DNA of 64,000 bases from JACKCR01 sp041390305 (GTDB lineage Bacteria > Eisenbacteria > RBG-16-71-46 > CAIMUX01), in the NCBI GenBank assembly GCA_041390305.1, contig JAWKQE010000019.1, forward strand, positions 62,001-126,000, given 5' to 3'. The notes under the pieces were generated by a model. It was not told where the DNA came from. It worked only from the letters and a program-made list of their open reading frames with translations, and did no database searches. Each line of letters opens with the position of its first letter. Position 1 is the first letter of the stretch. A program made the position numbers and the translations under genes. Below, in pieces: positions 36,629-45,691 of this stretch.

Positions 36629-38338
36629 ATGAAGGCCAAGGTCCTTCTTGCCGGTGTGCTCTGTACTGTGGTTGCCGGTGGCGCGGCCGCGCAGCACGTG
36701 TTCGACGGAAACATCTTCTATGACAATGCCGGAGCCGACTGTCGCGGTGGCTCGACGGCTCCGCTGAACGACTGTGACTTCATCAGCTCCTTCCCGCAGA
36801 ACGATCAGGGTACGGATCCGATGCTCGCGGACCCGTACTACAACGCTGCTGACTTCCCGATCCAGAGCCCGGACTTCCGTCCGTCCGCATCGGGAATCGC
36901 CCTCAGCCCGAACGACCTCGTCGTCCGGGTCACGAGCGTCGCGTCGAACTACGACGACGACTCCTGCTTCAACTGCGGTACCTGCCCGTTCCCGATGGTC
37001 GACGTCTGCTACCGCGGCGCGGTCGACCCGAACGCGACGACCCCCTGGTACGAGGGCTGGACGAACTTCAACCACAACGGTGAAGGCCGGACGGATCTCG
37101 ACATCAATGCGCTCGAGGTCAAGACCGGCGTGCTCGGCAACGAGACCTGGAGCTTCGGTTCCGGCCTCGGTACGGGCTACCTGCTCCGTGGCCGGGTGAG
37201 CGTGCCGGATGGTGTGACCCTCACGATCGACGCGGGCGTCCGCGTCTTCGGTGAGAAGGCCACGACCGGTTACCTCGTCGTCGAGCGTGGTGGTCGGATC
37301 ATCGTCAACGGTACGTCTTCGGCTCCGGTCATCTTCACCTCCGACCAGGAGAACGGCTTCCAGGCTCGTTCCGACTGGGGTGGTGTGGTCCTCATGGGTC
37401 GTGGTATCGCCAACTGCGCCGACTGCATGAACGGCGAGAGCTGCGTCTCCGAGGGTGGCGCCGGCGACTTCTGCGGCAACGACGACTGCGACGACAAGGG
37501 CTCGATCCGCTACGCCCGCGTCGAGTACGCCGGAATCGACATCGGTGAGAACAACGAGCTCAACGCTTGGACGTTCAACGCCGTTGGTTGCGAGACGGTC
37601 CTCGAGTACCTCCAGAGCCACATGGCCTGGGACGACAGCTTCGAGTGGTTCGGTGGCAAGGCCAACGGCAACCACTGGATCGCGACGGGTGGTCGTGACG
37701 ACGGCTTCGACTGGCAGATGGGCTTCCGTGGCACGCTCCAGTTCGGAATCGTCCAGCAGTACGACGACCTCGGCGACTCCGGTATCGAGGCCGACAACAA
37801 CGAGTTCGGCTTCGACGCTCCCTGCCGTTCCAACCCGACGATCGCGAACCTGACCCTCATCGGTGGCCGCCCGGCCGGTCTCAACACCGGTTCCGGAATC
37901 CGTCTCCGTCGCGGTACGGATGCCACGATCGTCAACAGCATCATCGTCGGTTGGGACTCCTCCGGTGGTCTCCGTGTCGACGACGACGCGACGGTCGCTC
38001 GCGGCTTCGGCCCGGCTCCTGCGGTCAACAACAACTCCGAGTGTGGTGACATCTCCGGCGTTTCGGACATCGCTGCTGCGCCGAGCCTCCAGGTCCGGAC
38101 CTTCCCGAACCCGGTCGTCGACCACGCCAGCTTCCAGTTCGATCTCCCGTCGGCGAGCAAGGCTCAGCTGACGGTCTTCGATGCGAACGGTCGCCTCGTC
38201 GACACGGTCGTGGACGGTCAGATGAACGCTGGTTCGCACACGGTCAACTGGGATGCTCCGAAGACGGCCGGTACGTACTACTACCGTCTCCAGGCCGGTG
38301 ACTACGCCACGACGGGCCGTCTCGTCGCGGTGGACTGA
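36629..38338 (+). CDS. Secreted protein with beta-helix-like body and T9SS type A-like C-terminal domain
   Basis: A 569-aa exported protein with a signal peptide (MKAKVLLAGVLCTVVAGGAAAQ) after a GAGGAGG site. The N-terminal third is rich in Asp, Asn and paired Cys (SCFNCGTCPF). The middle (GVTLTIDAGVRVFGEK...GGRIIVNGTSSAPVIFTSD) looks like a parallel beta-helix, with another Cys cluster (NCADCMNGESC..FCGNDDCD) and the block IRYARVEYAGIDIG. The last about 85 residues (VRTFPNPVVDHASFQFDL...GTYYYRLQAGDYATTGRLVAVD) match a T9SS type A sorting domain. Similar proteins sit next to TonB receptors in FCB bacteria, as here. GGT and CGT codons dominate, as in the neighbouring translation genes, suggesting high expression. 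Function unknown; a surface-layer or ligand-binding role is an inference. Confidence 0.8.
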   Translation: MKAKVLLAGVLCTVVAGGAAAQHVFDGNIFYDNAGADCRGGSTAPLNDCDFISSFPQNDQGTDPMLADPYYNAADFPIQSPDFRPSASGIALSPNDLVVRVTSVASNYDDDSCFNCGTCPFPMVDVCYRGAVDPNATTPWYEGWTNFNHNGEGRTDLDINALEVKTGVLGNETWSFGSGLGTGYLLRGRVSVPDGVTLTIDAGVRVFGEKATTGYLVVERGGRIIVNGTSSAPVIFTSDQENGFQARSDWGGVVLMGRGIANCADCMNGESCVSEGGAGDFCGNDDCDDKGSIRYARVEYAGIDIGENNELNAWTFNAVGCETVLEYLQSHMAWDDSFEWFGGKANGNHWIATGGRDDGFDWQMGFRGTLQFGIVQQYDDLGDSGIEADNNEFGFDAPCRSNPTIANLTLIGGRPAGLNTGSGIRLRRGTDATIVNSIIVGWDSSGGLRVDDDATVARGFGPAPAVNNNSECGDISGVSDIAAAPSLQVRTFPNPVVDHASFQFDLPSASKAQLTVFDANGRLVDTVVDGQMNAGSHTVNWDAPKTAGTYYYRLQAGDYATTGRLVAVD

Positions 38339-38415
38339 TTCTCCCGGGGACGAGGTGATGTGGCCTCAGTTTCGCGGGTAGGGGTCCATCACCGAATCCC
38401 TCTCGTCTGCATCCT

Positions 38416-38456
38416 GACGACGTCGCGGAGACCGTTTCGGTTTCCGCTTCGTCGTC
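38416..38456 (+). terminator. Long hairpin after the secreted-protein gene, possible terminator
   Basis: GACGACGTCGCGGAGACC pairs with GGTTTCCGCTTCGTCGTC over 16 of 18 positions around a GTTTC loop. There is no T-tract, so it may act as an mRNA-stabilising or attenuating structure instead of a terminator. Confidence 0.5.
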
Positions 38457-38614
38457 TCCGGCTCTCGACCGCTCCTTCGCTCATACCCGAGGCGTCCACA
38501 ACCTCTCGGAGCGAAGGGGCGGTCGCTCCGTTTCGGCCGAATCTACGCCTCACATTGGGCAAACGTCCAAGTCACCGAGTCCTGACCCGTGGCCGCCTCC
38601 CACTCTGCTTAACT

Positions 38615-38648
38615 GCGTCCGGGTGTTCGAGCACCCACACGTGGACGC
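38615..38648 (+). promoter_or_regulatory. Structured 5' leader of the TonB receptor gene
   Basis: Nested stem: GCGTCC (38615-38620) with GGACGC (38643-38648), and GGGTG with CACCC around TTCGAG. A 6-nt bulge separates the two helices on the 3' side. It lies about 40 nt upstream of the start codon. No known riboswitch class is recognised. Confidence 0.35.
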
Positions 38649-38688
38649 CATCTGTCAGTTGGGTAACGATCCGAGGAGAACCCATTCT

Positions 38689-41571
38689 ATGAATTCGTTC
38701 GGCCCGTTCCGGGCGAGCGCCGTTCGCGCTCGGTCCCGCGCGCGGCTTGTCGCCGGCTTCACCGCTTGTCTCATCGCGCTGCTCGCCGCCGGCCAGGCTC
38801 ACGCCGAGAAGATCCTAGGAGTCCTCATCGCGGAGGACTCTGCAGAGCCGCTTCCATTCGCAAACATCATCCTCACCCGCGTCGAGGGAACGGTCGAGTC
38901 GCCGGCCGGCGGTACCTTCACGATGGAAGACGGTTCCTACCGTCTCGACGCGACGCCTGGCACCTACAAGATGATGGCGAGCTACATCGGCTACAACGCC
39001 CTCACCGTCACCGAGGTCCAAGTGGCCGAGGGCAAGGACCTCACGCTGAACCTCACCCTCGCGCCTTCGGCCATGAAGGATGTGGTCGAGGAAGTCGAAG
39101 TGACGGCGAAGAAGATCGAGAACAGCGAGACCTACATCCTCCAGCTGCAGAAGAAGGCGGCCGCGGTCCAGGACGGGATCAGCGCCGCCCAGATCTCGAA
39201 GACCACGGACTCGAACGCGGCGGACGCTCTCCAGCGCGTGACGGGGCTCTCCGTCGTCGACGGGCAGAACGTCTACGTCCGCGGCCTCGGTGAGCGGTAC
39301 AGCTCGACCACGGTCAACGGTGCCTCGGTCGGCTCGCCCGAGCCCAACAAGCGCGTCATGCCGATGGACATGTTCGCGGCGGGACTGCTCGACAACATCG
39401 TCGTGCAGAAGACCTACACCCCGGACAAGCCGGGTGACTTCGGTGGCGGTGTCGTCGACGTGACCACGCGCGACTTTCCCGGCACGAAGGTCTGGAGCCT
39501 CTCCGTCGGAAGCGGCATGAACTCGAACACGACGGGGAAGGATTTCTACTTCCACAACGGTGGGGACTGGGACTTCCTCGGTTTCGACGACGGTACGCGG
39601 GACGTTCCGGATCTCATTCCGTCGAATCACAAGGTCGTCCCGAAGAGCCGGTTCTTCCCCTGCGAGACCGAGAGCGACGACTTCCCCTACACGTACTGCG
39701 ACTCGACGATCGAGAAGTTCGGTGAGTCGTTCGGCCAGGACTGGAAAGTCAAGAACCGCTCCTCCGCGCTCCCCCAGAGCTTCTCCGCGAGCTACGGGAA
39801 CGAGGTCGAGTTCCGGGACCAGCCGCTCGGATTCCTCGGGTCGCTCTCCTACTCGAGAGGCTTCAAGACGATCGAGAAGGAAGAGAACAACTACCGGGAC
39901 GAGTCTCTGTCCGACGTCACGCTCTACGACCACCTGCGGTCCACCGCCTCGGTGCTCTGGGGCGCGATCGGGTCGGTCAACTACCGACTCAACGACTACA
40001 ACAGCATCTACCTGCGCGGGATGTACAACCGGAGCGCGGATGACGAGTTCCACCGCTGGGAAGGGGAGAACATCGACTACGGCGTCGACTACATCCGCCA
40101 GACCCGGTTCAAGTATGTCGAGCGCGGCATCCTCTCCACCAGCGTTCGCGGGAAGAGCCTCGTGATGCCGCTCTTCGGTTCGACCCTGGAGTGGAAGGTC
40201 GGCTACTCGGAGGCGACGCGGGACGAGCCGGATCGCCGTGAGCACCTCTACGAACGACAGGAAGACGGCTCGCTCGAGCTGAGCGGTCGGGGCACGGCCC
40301 TCCAGCGCTACTTCGGTTCCCAGGACGAGTCGACCTGGGACTACGAAGCGAACTTCACGGTTCCGTTCTCCCTCGGTGATGGTCGGGAGTCGAAGCTCAA
40401 GCTCGGTGCGCTCCACAGCGCGCGCGACCGCGAGTTCCGCTTCCGCCGGTTCGGCTACATCAACCCCTCCGGACAGCACGGCATCGACCTCTCGCTCGAG
40501 CCGGATGAGCTCCTGACGGCGGACAACGTCGGCGGATACCCGACCACGTTCCGGATCCAGGAGTTCACGCAGGGCACCGACGCCTACAACGCGACCCACG
40601 ACATCACCGCGGGCTACGCCATGATCGAACAGCCGGTCGGACAGAAGGTCCGGATGACGGCGGGAGCGCGCGTCGAGTCGTCCGATCAGCGGGTCGAGAC
40701 GTTCGACATCTTCGACCCGGCGGCGCCTGACTCCGTAGGCCGGATCGACAAGTCCGACGTGCTTCCGGCCCTCAACGTGACCTACCAGATGTCCGACAAG
40801 ACGAACCTGCGCGCCGCGTACGCCCGGACTCTCAACCGTCCGGACCTCCGAGAGCTGAGCCCATTCGTCTACAACGACAACGGTGCCTCGGCCTGGGCCC
40901 GGCAGGGAAATCCGGATCTCGAGCGCGCGGTCATCGACAACTTCGACCTGCGCTGGGAGACGTTCATCGGGCTCGGCGAGCTGCTCGCGGCGAGTGCGTT
41001 CTACAAGTCGATGACGGACCCGATCGAGGAGGCCCTCCTCGGCGGCCAGCAGCCGGTCTACACGCCGGTCAATTCCAAGGATGCGTTCCTCTATGGAGTG
41101 GAGCTCGAGGCGCGGGTTGCGCTCGATCGCTTCTCGGGCGCGCTCAGCTCGTTCTCGGCCAGCACGAACCTCACTCTGATCGAGTCCGAGGCCGAACTCG
41201 GCGACGTGCAGAACGACATCTCGACGTCCGGGACGCGCCCGCTCACCGGCCAGAGTCCGTATGTCGTGAACCTCGGCCTCTTCTATAGCAGCGGCGAGGG
41301 CCGGACGAACGCGTCGCTCCTCTACACGGCCTTCGGTGAGCGGCTCCGGACCATCGGAGCAGGGTCGACTCCGGACATCTACGAGCGCCCACGTCAGAGC
41401 CTCGACTTCTCCCTGGCCCGCCGGTTCGGTGGCCTCACGGCCAAGCTCGGGGTCGAGAACATCCTCGACGACGAGCACCTCTTCGAGCAGGAGGGGAGTG
41501 AGGAGACCAAGGTGGTCGAGCGTTGGAAGGAAGGCCGGAACTTCTCGATTGGGTTCGCTCTCGGCTCCTGA
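38689..41571 (+). CDS. TonB-dependent outer-membrane receptor with carboxypeptidase-regulatory-like N-terminal domain
   Basis: A 960-aa outer-membrane transporter. The ATG at 38689 follows GAGGAG and opens a signal peptide ending GQAHA. The N-terminal domain (ILGVLIAEDSAEPLPFANIIL... to about residue 115) is of the carboxypeptidase D regulatory-like type common in FCB receptors. The plug follows (TTDSNAADALQRVTGLSVVDG..VYVRGLGERYSSTTVNGA), then a beta-barrel rich in alternating aromatic strands (LRAAYARTLNRPDLRELSPFVYNDN). It ends FSIGFALGS. It would import a scarce ligand using TonB-ExbBD energy; no tonB or exb gene is in the window. The ligand is unknown. It lies with a secreted protein upstream and a lipoprotein downstream. 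Confidence 0.93.
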   Translation: MNSFGPFRASAVRARSRARLVAGFTACLIALLAAGQAHAEKILGVLIAEDSAEPLPFANIILTRVEGTVESPAGGTFTMEDGSYRLDATPGTYKMMASYIGYNALTVTEVQVAEGKDLTLNLTLAPSAMKDVVEEVEVTAKKIENSETYILQLQKKAAAVQDGISAAQISKTTDSNAADALQRVTGLSVVDGQNVYVRGLGERYSSTTVNGASVGSPEPNKRVMPMDMFAAGLLDNIVVQKTYTPDKPGDFGGGVVDVTTRDFPGTKVWSLSVGSGMNSNTTGKDFYFHNGGDWDFLGFDDGTRDVPDLIPSNHKVVPKSRFFPCETESDDFPYTYCDSTIEKFGESFGQDWKVKNRSSALPQSFSASYGNEVEFRDQPLGFLGSLSYSRGFKTIEKEENNYRDESLSDVTLYDHLRSTASVLWGAIGSVNYRLNDYNSIYLRGMYNRSADDEFHRWEGENIDYGVDYIRQTRFKYVERGILSTSVRGKSLVMPLFGSTLEWKVGYSEATRDEPDRREHLYERQEDGSLELSGRGTALQRYFGSQDESTWDYEANFTVPFSLGDGRESKLKLGALHSARDREFRFRRFGYINPSGQHGIDLSLEPDELLTADNVGGYPTTFRIQEFTQGTDAYNATHDITAGYAMIEQPVGQKVRMTAGARVESSDQRVETFDIFDPAAPDSVGRIDKSDVLPALNVTYQMSDKTNLRAAYARTLNRPDLRELSPFVYNDNGASAWARQGNPDLERAVIDNFDLRWETFIGLGELLAASAFYKSMTDPIEEALLGGQQPVYTPVNSKDAFLYGVELEARVALDRFSGALSSFSASTNLTLIESEAELGDVQNDISTSGTRPLTGQSPYVVNLGLFYSSGEGRTNASLLYTAFGERLRTIGAGSTPDIYERPRQSLDFSLARRFGGLTAKLGVENILDDEHLFEQEGSEETKVVERWKEGRNFSIGFALGS

Positions 41572-41594
41572 TGGCCGTGAGAAGGAGGGACAAC

Positions 41595-42539
41595 ATGATC
41601 GATCAGCACACGCACCGCGCCCGGGTCCTCCCGGGCGTGGCCCTCGCAGGACTCGTCGCACTGCTCGTGGTCGGATGCCAGTCGGAACCCGAGGGGACAT
41701 CGGACTTCCGGGACTCGACGGGAGCGAAGGTGACGGCGACGGAGCAGCACAGCGGACCAGGCGCACCGGGCTCCTCCGGCACGGCCGCTGATGTCCCGGC
41801 GGGCCGGATGGCGGACGCAGCCCAGAATCCCGACGGAGCGCCGGGGGCCGGCACGGCGGCGTCCGGCAACGTGGCGGAGTCGTCCCGGCCGGCCACGCCC
41901 GAAGCCCTGGCGGGGGAGGGGCTCTCGCCCCTTCCGGTCCGCCCGATGCCCGAGAGCCAGTACGTGGACTTCAGCTCGGTTCCGGCCGCCCGGATGGGCG
42001 AGGAGCCAGGGAAGTCCCGGTTCGCGGGCCAGGAAGGCTTCGAGGCTGCGGACGATCCAGAACGCGACTCGGTGATCCGGGGGCGCCGGGAGGCTCCGGA
42101 GGTCCAGGGTGACCTGGATGGCGGGGTCCGTGGCTTCGACAAGTTGATCGGGGAGATCATGACCGCCCTCGACAACCAGGATGCCCGGGCGTTCACCTAC
42201 CTTCGGATCAGCGGCCACGACTACCAGAAGTTCTGCTGGCCCGAGTTTCCGGAGAGCCGTCCGGTAACGAACATCCCGGTCAACGAGTCCTGGTTCTTCC
42301 TCGAGCGGCGCTGCCAGGGCGGGATCAACTCGGGCATCAACAGGTTCGGGGATCTGGGCTACTACCCGGTCCGGATCGAGTTCAAGGAGGGTCGCGCGGA
42401 CTACCGGAACTTCCGCTTCTGGAAGGGGATGGTGATCCACGCCAAGCGGGCCGGGAGCGACGAGGAGGTCGCGATCGACTTCGCCGAGGTGGTGATCGAG
42501 CGGAACGGCCTGTTCAAGGTCTACGCGTTCGAGGACTAG
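41595..42539 (+). CDS. Putative lipoprotein of unknown function
   Basis: A 314-aa protein starting at 41595 after GAAGGAGGGAC, 23 nt downstream of the TonB receptor gene. A type II signal peptide ends in the lipobox LVVGC. Residues about 30-110 are an Ala/Gly/Pro/Ser/Thr-rich low-complexity linker. The C-terminal domain from about residue 170 (FDKLIGEIMTALDNQDARAF... to YAFED) is folded-looking and ends in beta-strand-like sequence (YPVRIEFKEGRADYRNF; EVAIDFAEVVIERNG). I do not recognise the family. The linker could span from a membrane anchor to a partner. Context suggests it works with the receptor. Confidence 0.75.
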   Translation: MIDQHTHRARVLPGVALAGLVALLVVGCQSEPEGTSDFRDSTGAKVTATEQHSGPGAPGSSGTAADVPAGRMADAAQNPDGAPGAGTAASGNVAESSRPATPEALAGEGLSPLPVRPMPESQYVDFSSVPAARMGEEPGKSRFAGQEGFEAADDPERDSVIRGRREAPEVQGDLDGGVRGFDKLIGEIMTALDNQDARAFTYLRISGHDYQKFCWPEFPESRPVTNIPVNESWFFLERRCQGGINSGINRFGDLGYYPVRIEFKEGRADYRNFRFWKGMVIHAKRAGSDEEVAIDFAEVVIERNGLFKVYAFED

Positions 42540-42715
42540 CAAGGGGCGGGCCGCCGACCGCACGGCGGGCCGTCCCTGGGTGCGACGGAACCGTCCACGG
42601 AGAAATCGACGGGCGCGACATCTCCGCGTCCGTCCCCGTATCCACCGGATCCGCCCCTCCTCGGGCTCCTCCCCGTAAGCCTCGTTCCTCCAGCACCTTC
42701 CTTGTCCACTTTTGA

Positions 42716-42744
42716 TTGACGATCCTTGGCTACATCCATAGACT
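42716..42744 (+). promoter_or_regulatory. Candidate promoter for the rpsL operon
   Basis: TTGACG (42716-42721), a 17-nt spacer and TAGACT (42739-42744), followed by about 75 nt of leader before the rpsL GTG. The 283-nt gap otherwise shows no gene. Confidence 0.5.
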
Positions 42745-42822
42745 CTGGCTTCTGCGCACGGGACCCCTATGTCTGTGGGTCCCCGAAACGATTGACACTA
42801 GCGGTTTTGCAGGAGTGAACTG

Positions 42823-43197
42823 GTGCCGACGCTGAATCAGTTGGTTCGCAATGGGCGGAAGAAGGTGGTGAAGAAGGGGACGGCGCCCGCTCTCAAGGCG
42901 TGTCCTCAGAAGCGCGGCGTCTGCACGCGCGTCTACACCACGACCCCCAAGAAGCCGAACTCGGCGCTGCGTAAGGTCGCGCGTGTTCGCCTGACCAACA
43001 ACATCGAAGTCACCGCCTACATCCCCGGCGAAGGGCACAACCTGCAGGAGCACTCCATCGTCCTCATTCGGGGCGGTCGTGTGAAGGACCTTCCTGGTGT
43101 GCGCTATCACATCGTGCGCGGTGCGCTCGATGCCAGCGGTGTCGACGGTCGGAATCAGGCTCGTTCCAAGTACGGAACGAAGCGCCCGAAGAAGTAA
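42823..43197 (+). CDS. rpsL: 30S ribosomal protein S12
   Basis: Decoding-centre protein, 124 aa. The GTG at 42823 follows AGGAG and gives VPTLNQLVRNGRKK. Both lysines linked to streptomycin resistance when mutated are wild type (TTPKKPNSALRK and RVKDLPGVRYH). It opens the str/S10/spc/alpha superoperon. Confidence 0.98.
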   Translation: MPTLNQLVRNGRKKVVKKGTAPALKACPQKRGVCTRVYTTTPKKPNSALRKVARVRLTNNIEVTAYIPGEGHNLQEHSIVLIRGGRVKDLPGVRYHIVRGALDASGVDGRNQARSKYGTKRPKK

Positions 43198-43241
43198 GCC
43201 GAGAACGGCACTAGAGACGTAATCCCCAAGCGAGAGACGGA

Positions 43242-43712
43242 ATGCCGAGAAAGCCCAATTTCCATAAGCGTGACCTCGTTGCCGATCCGAAGACCGGGAG
43301 CACGCTCGTTACCCGGTTCGTGAACAACGTGATGCTCGACGGCAAGAAGTCGACTGCCGAGCGGATCGTGTACGGCGCGCTCGACGTCTGCGCCGAAAAG
43401 ACCGGGCAGGATGGGGTTTCCGTCCTTCGCCAGGCGATGAACAACGTCAAGCCGAACCTGGAAGTGAAGAGTCGCCGCGTTGGTGGCGCCACCTACCAGG
43501 TTCCCGTCGAGATCAAGCCCGAGCGGCGCACCGCTCTCGGATTCCGCTGGTTGATCCAGTACGCCAAGTCGCGTCCGGGTCGGTCCATGTCCGAGAAGCT
43601 CGCCGCCGAGTTGCTCGCTGCCGCCAAGAACGAGGGTGGCGCGATCAAGAAGAAGGAAGATACGCACCGCATGGCGGAGGCCAACAAGGCCTTCTCCCAC
43701 TTCCGCTGGTAA
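43242..43712 (+). CDS. rpsG: 30S ribosomal protein S7
   Basis: Primary 16S rRNA-binding protein of the 30S head, 156 aa. It starts MPRKPNFHKRDLVADPKTG, and VGGATYQVPVEIKPERRTALGFRWL is the conserved central block. It is normally followed by fusA; here about 330 nt without a gene lead to a damaged tuf copy. Confidence 0.98.
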   Translation: MPRKPNFHKRDLVADPKTGSTLVTRFVNNVMLDGKKSTAERIVYGALDVCAEKTGQDGVSVLRQAMNNVKPNLEVKSRRVGGATYQVPVEIKPERRTALGFRWLIQYAKSRPGRSMSEKLAAELLAAAKNEGGAIKKKEDTHRMAEANKAFSHFRW

Positions 43713-44038
43713 GAGCGGAAGCGAAGCGGTGACGGCACGGGGTCCAGTTCAGCCAGCGTAGAGATCTCTCCACCGGCGAGCAGTTATCGGACCACCGTTT
43801 GGCCCTTCGGGCCCGACGAAAGCCCCGTCGCCTTATCGGTCCGGAAAAGCTCAGGGTCCAGGCCCTGGCATGCAGGAAGAAGGATGGCATCCCTGGCCGG
43901 GTTTTCCGGAGCGGGGTTGCTGCGTTGTCGTTTGGGAGGCGAGTAGTCTCCTGTCGGCCCGTGCGCCTCGCGGAAATGGCGCCCCGCCGACCTAGGCCTT
44001 GGACGAAATGCCGGATCCGGAAGGAGTGGGTTAAGGAA
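43713..44038. other. Gene-free stretch where fusA would be expected
   Basis: About 326 nt between rpsG and the second tuf. No reading frame here resembles elongation factor G or any other protein I recognise, and I see no clear promoter or terminator. It borders the low-quality patch that follows. Confidence 0.6.
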
Positions 44039-45238
44039 ATGGCCAAGGAGAAGTTCGAGCGTAACAAGCCCCCACGTGAACGTGGGGGACGATCGGTCAC
44101 GTGGACCACGGCAAGACGACGTTGACGGCGGCGATCACGATGGGTCCTGGCCCTTGCGAGCAAGGGTAAGGTAGCCGTCCGTTCGTTCGACTCGATCGAC
44201 AAGGCTCCTGAAGAGAAGGCCCGTGGCATCACGATCTCGACGGCGCACGTGGAGTACGATAAGAACTCGTCACTACGCGCACGTGGACTGCCCGGGACAT
44301 GCGGACTACGTGAAGAACATGGTGACGGGTGCGGCGCAGATGGACGGGGCGATCCTGGTCTGTTCGGCGGCCGATGGTCCGATGCCGCAGATGCGGAGCA
44401 CATCCTCCTTGCGTGTCAGGTCGGCGTTCCGTACATCGTCGTCTTCCTGAACAAGGTGGACATGGTGGACGACCCGGAGATCATCGAGTTCGTGGAGTGG
44501 GACGTCCGTGACCTTCTGAAGCAGCATGAGTTCCCGGCGACGAGATCCCGACCGTGAAGGGTGCCGCGGTGAAGGCACTGGCCGCTCCGGACGATCCTGC
44601 GGCTGCGCAGTGCATCCTCGATCTGATGAAGGCAGTCGACGAGTACATCCCGACGCCTCAGCGCGACGTGGACAAGCCGTTCCTGATGCCGGTGGAAGAC
44701 GTGTTCTCGATCACGGGTCGTGGCACGGTCGCGACGGGTCGAGGGAGCAAGCGCGGCGTCATCAATCAGGGTGACAAGGTGGAGCGCGTCGGCATTCGTG
44801 AGACGAAGGAAGTGGTCGTGACGGGCGTGAGGATGTTCCGTAAGCTCCTCGACCTTCGGCGCAGGCTGGCGACAACGTCGGTCTCCTCCTTCGTGGAATG
44901 GACAAGAACGACATCGAGCGCGGCATGGTTCTGGCGGCGCCGAAGAGCATCACGCCTCACAAGAAGTTCAAGGGGTGAGGGTACGTCCCGAGCAAGGAAG
45001 AGGGTGGCCGGCACACTCCGTTCTTCAACGGATACCGTCCGCAGTTCTGGTTTCCGTACGACGGACGTGACGGGTACGGTGCAGCTTCCGGAAGTGGGGA
45101 GATGGTGATGCCGGGGGACAACGTCGGTGGACGTGGAGCTGATCACGCCGATCGCGATGGAGAAGGAACTTGGTTCGCCATCCGCGAAGGCGGTCGCTCG
45201 TCGGCGCCGGCGTCGGTGTCGCTGAGATCGTCGAGTAA
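44039..45238 (+). pseudogene. tuf: Second tuf copy, disrupted by many small indels
   Basis: It aligns with the intact tuf at 23843 almost base for base from ATGGCCAAGGAGAAG to GAGATCGTCGAGTAA (1200 against 1197 nt), but no frame is open throughout. Several differences are homopolymer length changes: CCCC to CCCCC and GGGG to GGGGG within the first 60 nt, GG to GGG soon after. Others are small rearrangements of a few bases (for example near 44257-44270 and 44745). The pieces read EF-Tu in alternating frames. Identity between the changes is essentially complete, unlike a decaying gene. The position before rpsJ is correct for tufA. Most likely a real tuf gene represented by poor consensus; a recent pseudogene is the alternative. 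Confidence 0.85.
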
Positions 45239-45255
45239 AGAGAGAGGTCTGATCG

Positions 45256-45553
45256 GTGCAGAAGATCCGCATCAAGCTCAAGTCGTACGACCACGCCATG
45301 CTCGACCGGTCCGCCGGCGAGATCGTGAAGACGGCGAAGAGGACCGGCGCCATCACCGCCGGTCCGATCCCCCTCCCCACGAAGCGTTCGGTCTACACGG
45401 TTCTCGTTCGCCTCACGTGGACAAGAAGTCGCGGGAACAGTTCGAGATGCGGGTGCACAAGCGCCTGATCGAGATCAGCGCAGTCCTCGCAGCAGACGAT
45501 GGATGCGTTGATGAAGATCGAGCTCCCGCTGGGACATCGAGATCAAGCTCTAG
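45256..45553 (+). pseudogene. rpsJ: 30S ribosomal protein S10 gene, frameshifted
   Basis: The first 50 codons from a GTG at 45256 read normal S10 (VQKIRIKLKSYDHAML...GPIPLPTKRSVYTVL). A shift at about 45408 moves the sequence to another frame (HVDKKSREQFEMRVHKRLIEI). A later shift gives TMDALMKIELP, then another gives DIEIKL and the stop at 45551-45553. All parts of a normal S10 of about 100 aa are present, so the gene is probably intact in the organism and damaged by sequence errors, as in the adjacent tuf copy. rplC follows after about 140 nt. Confidence 0.85.
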
Positions 45554-45691
45554 CAGGCAGTCGGGCGACCCGCCGGGCGCCCGATGAGCTGCACGCAAGA
45601 CAAGAGTCTGCGCGGTGTCGCAAGAGGCCCGCAGGGGATCGCGCGACAGCGCACTAGTCCGTTCAGCGGGCTGTAGGAGTAGGAGACGGTC

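Larger units (their letters stand above)
38339..38688. other. Intergenic region with two strong hairpins before the TonB receptor gene
   Basis: About 350 nt without a convincing gene. It holds the hairpin at 38416-38456 and the structured leader at 38615-38648, and ends with a GAGGAG ribosome-binding site. No clear promoter hexamers were found. Confidence 0.55.

Noticed and set aside
38815..41766. Minus-strand frame of 983 codons opposite the TonB receptor
   Set aside because: The receptor has clear signal peptide, plug and barrel; the antisense frame has none.
44039..45238. Treating the second tuf as a true decaying pseudogene
   Set aside because: The differences are clustered indels with nearly perfect identity between them, and the neighbouring essential rpsJ shows the same damage.
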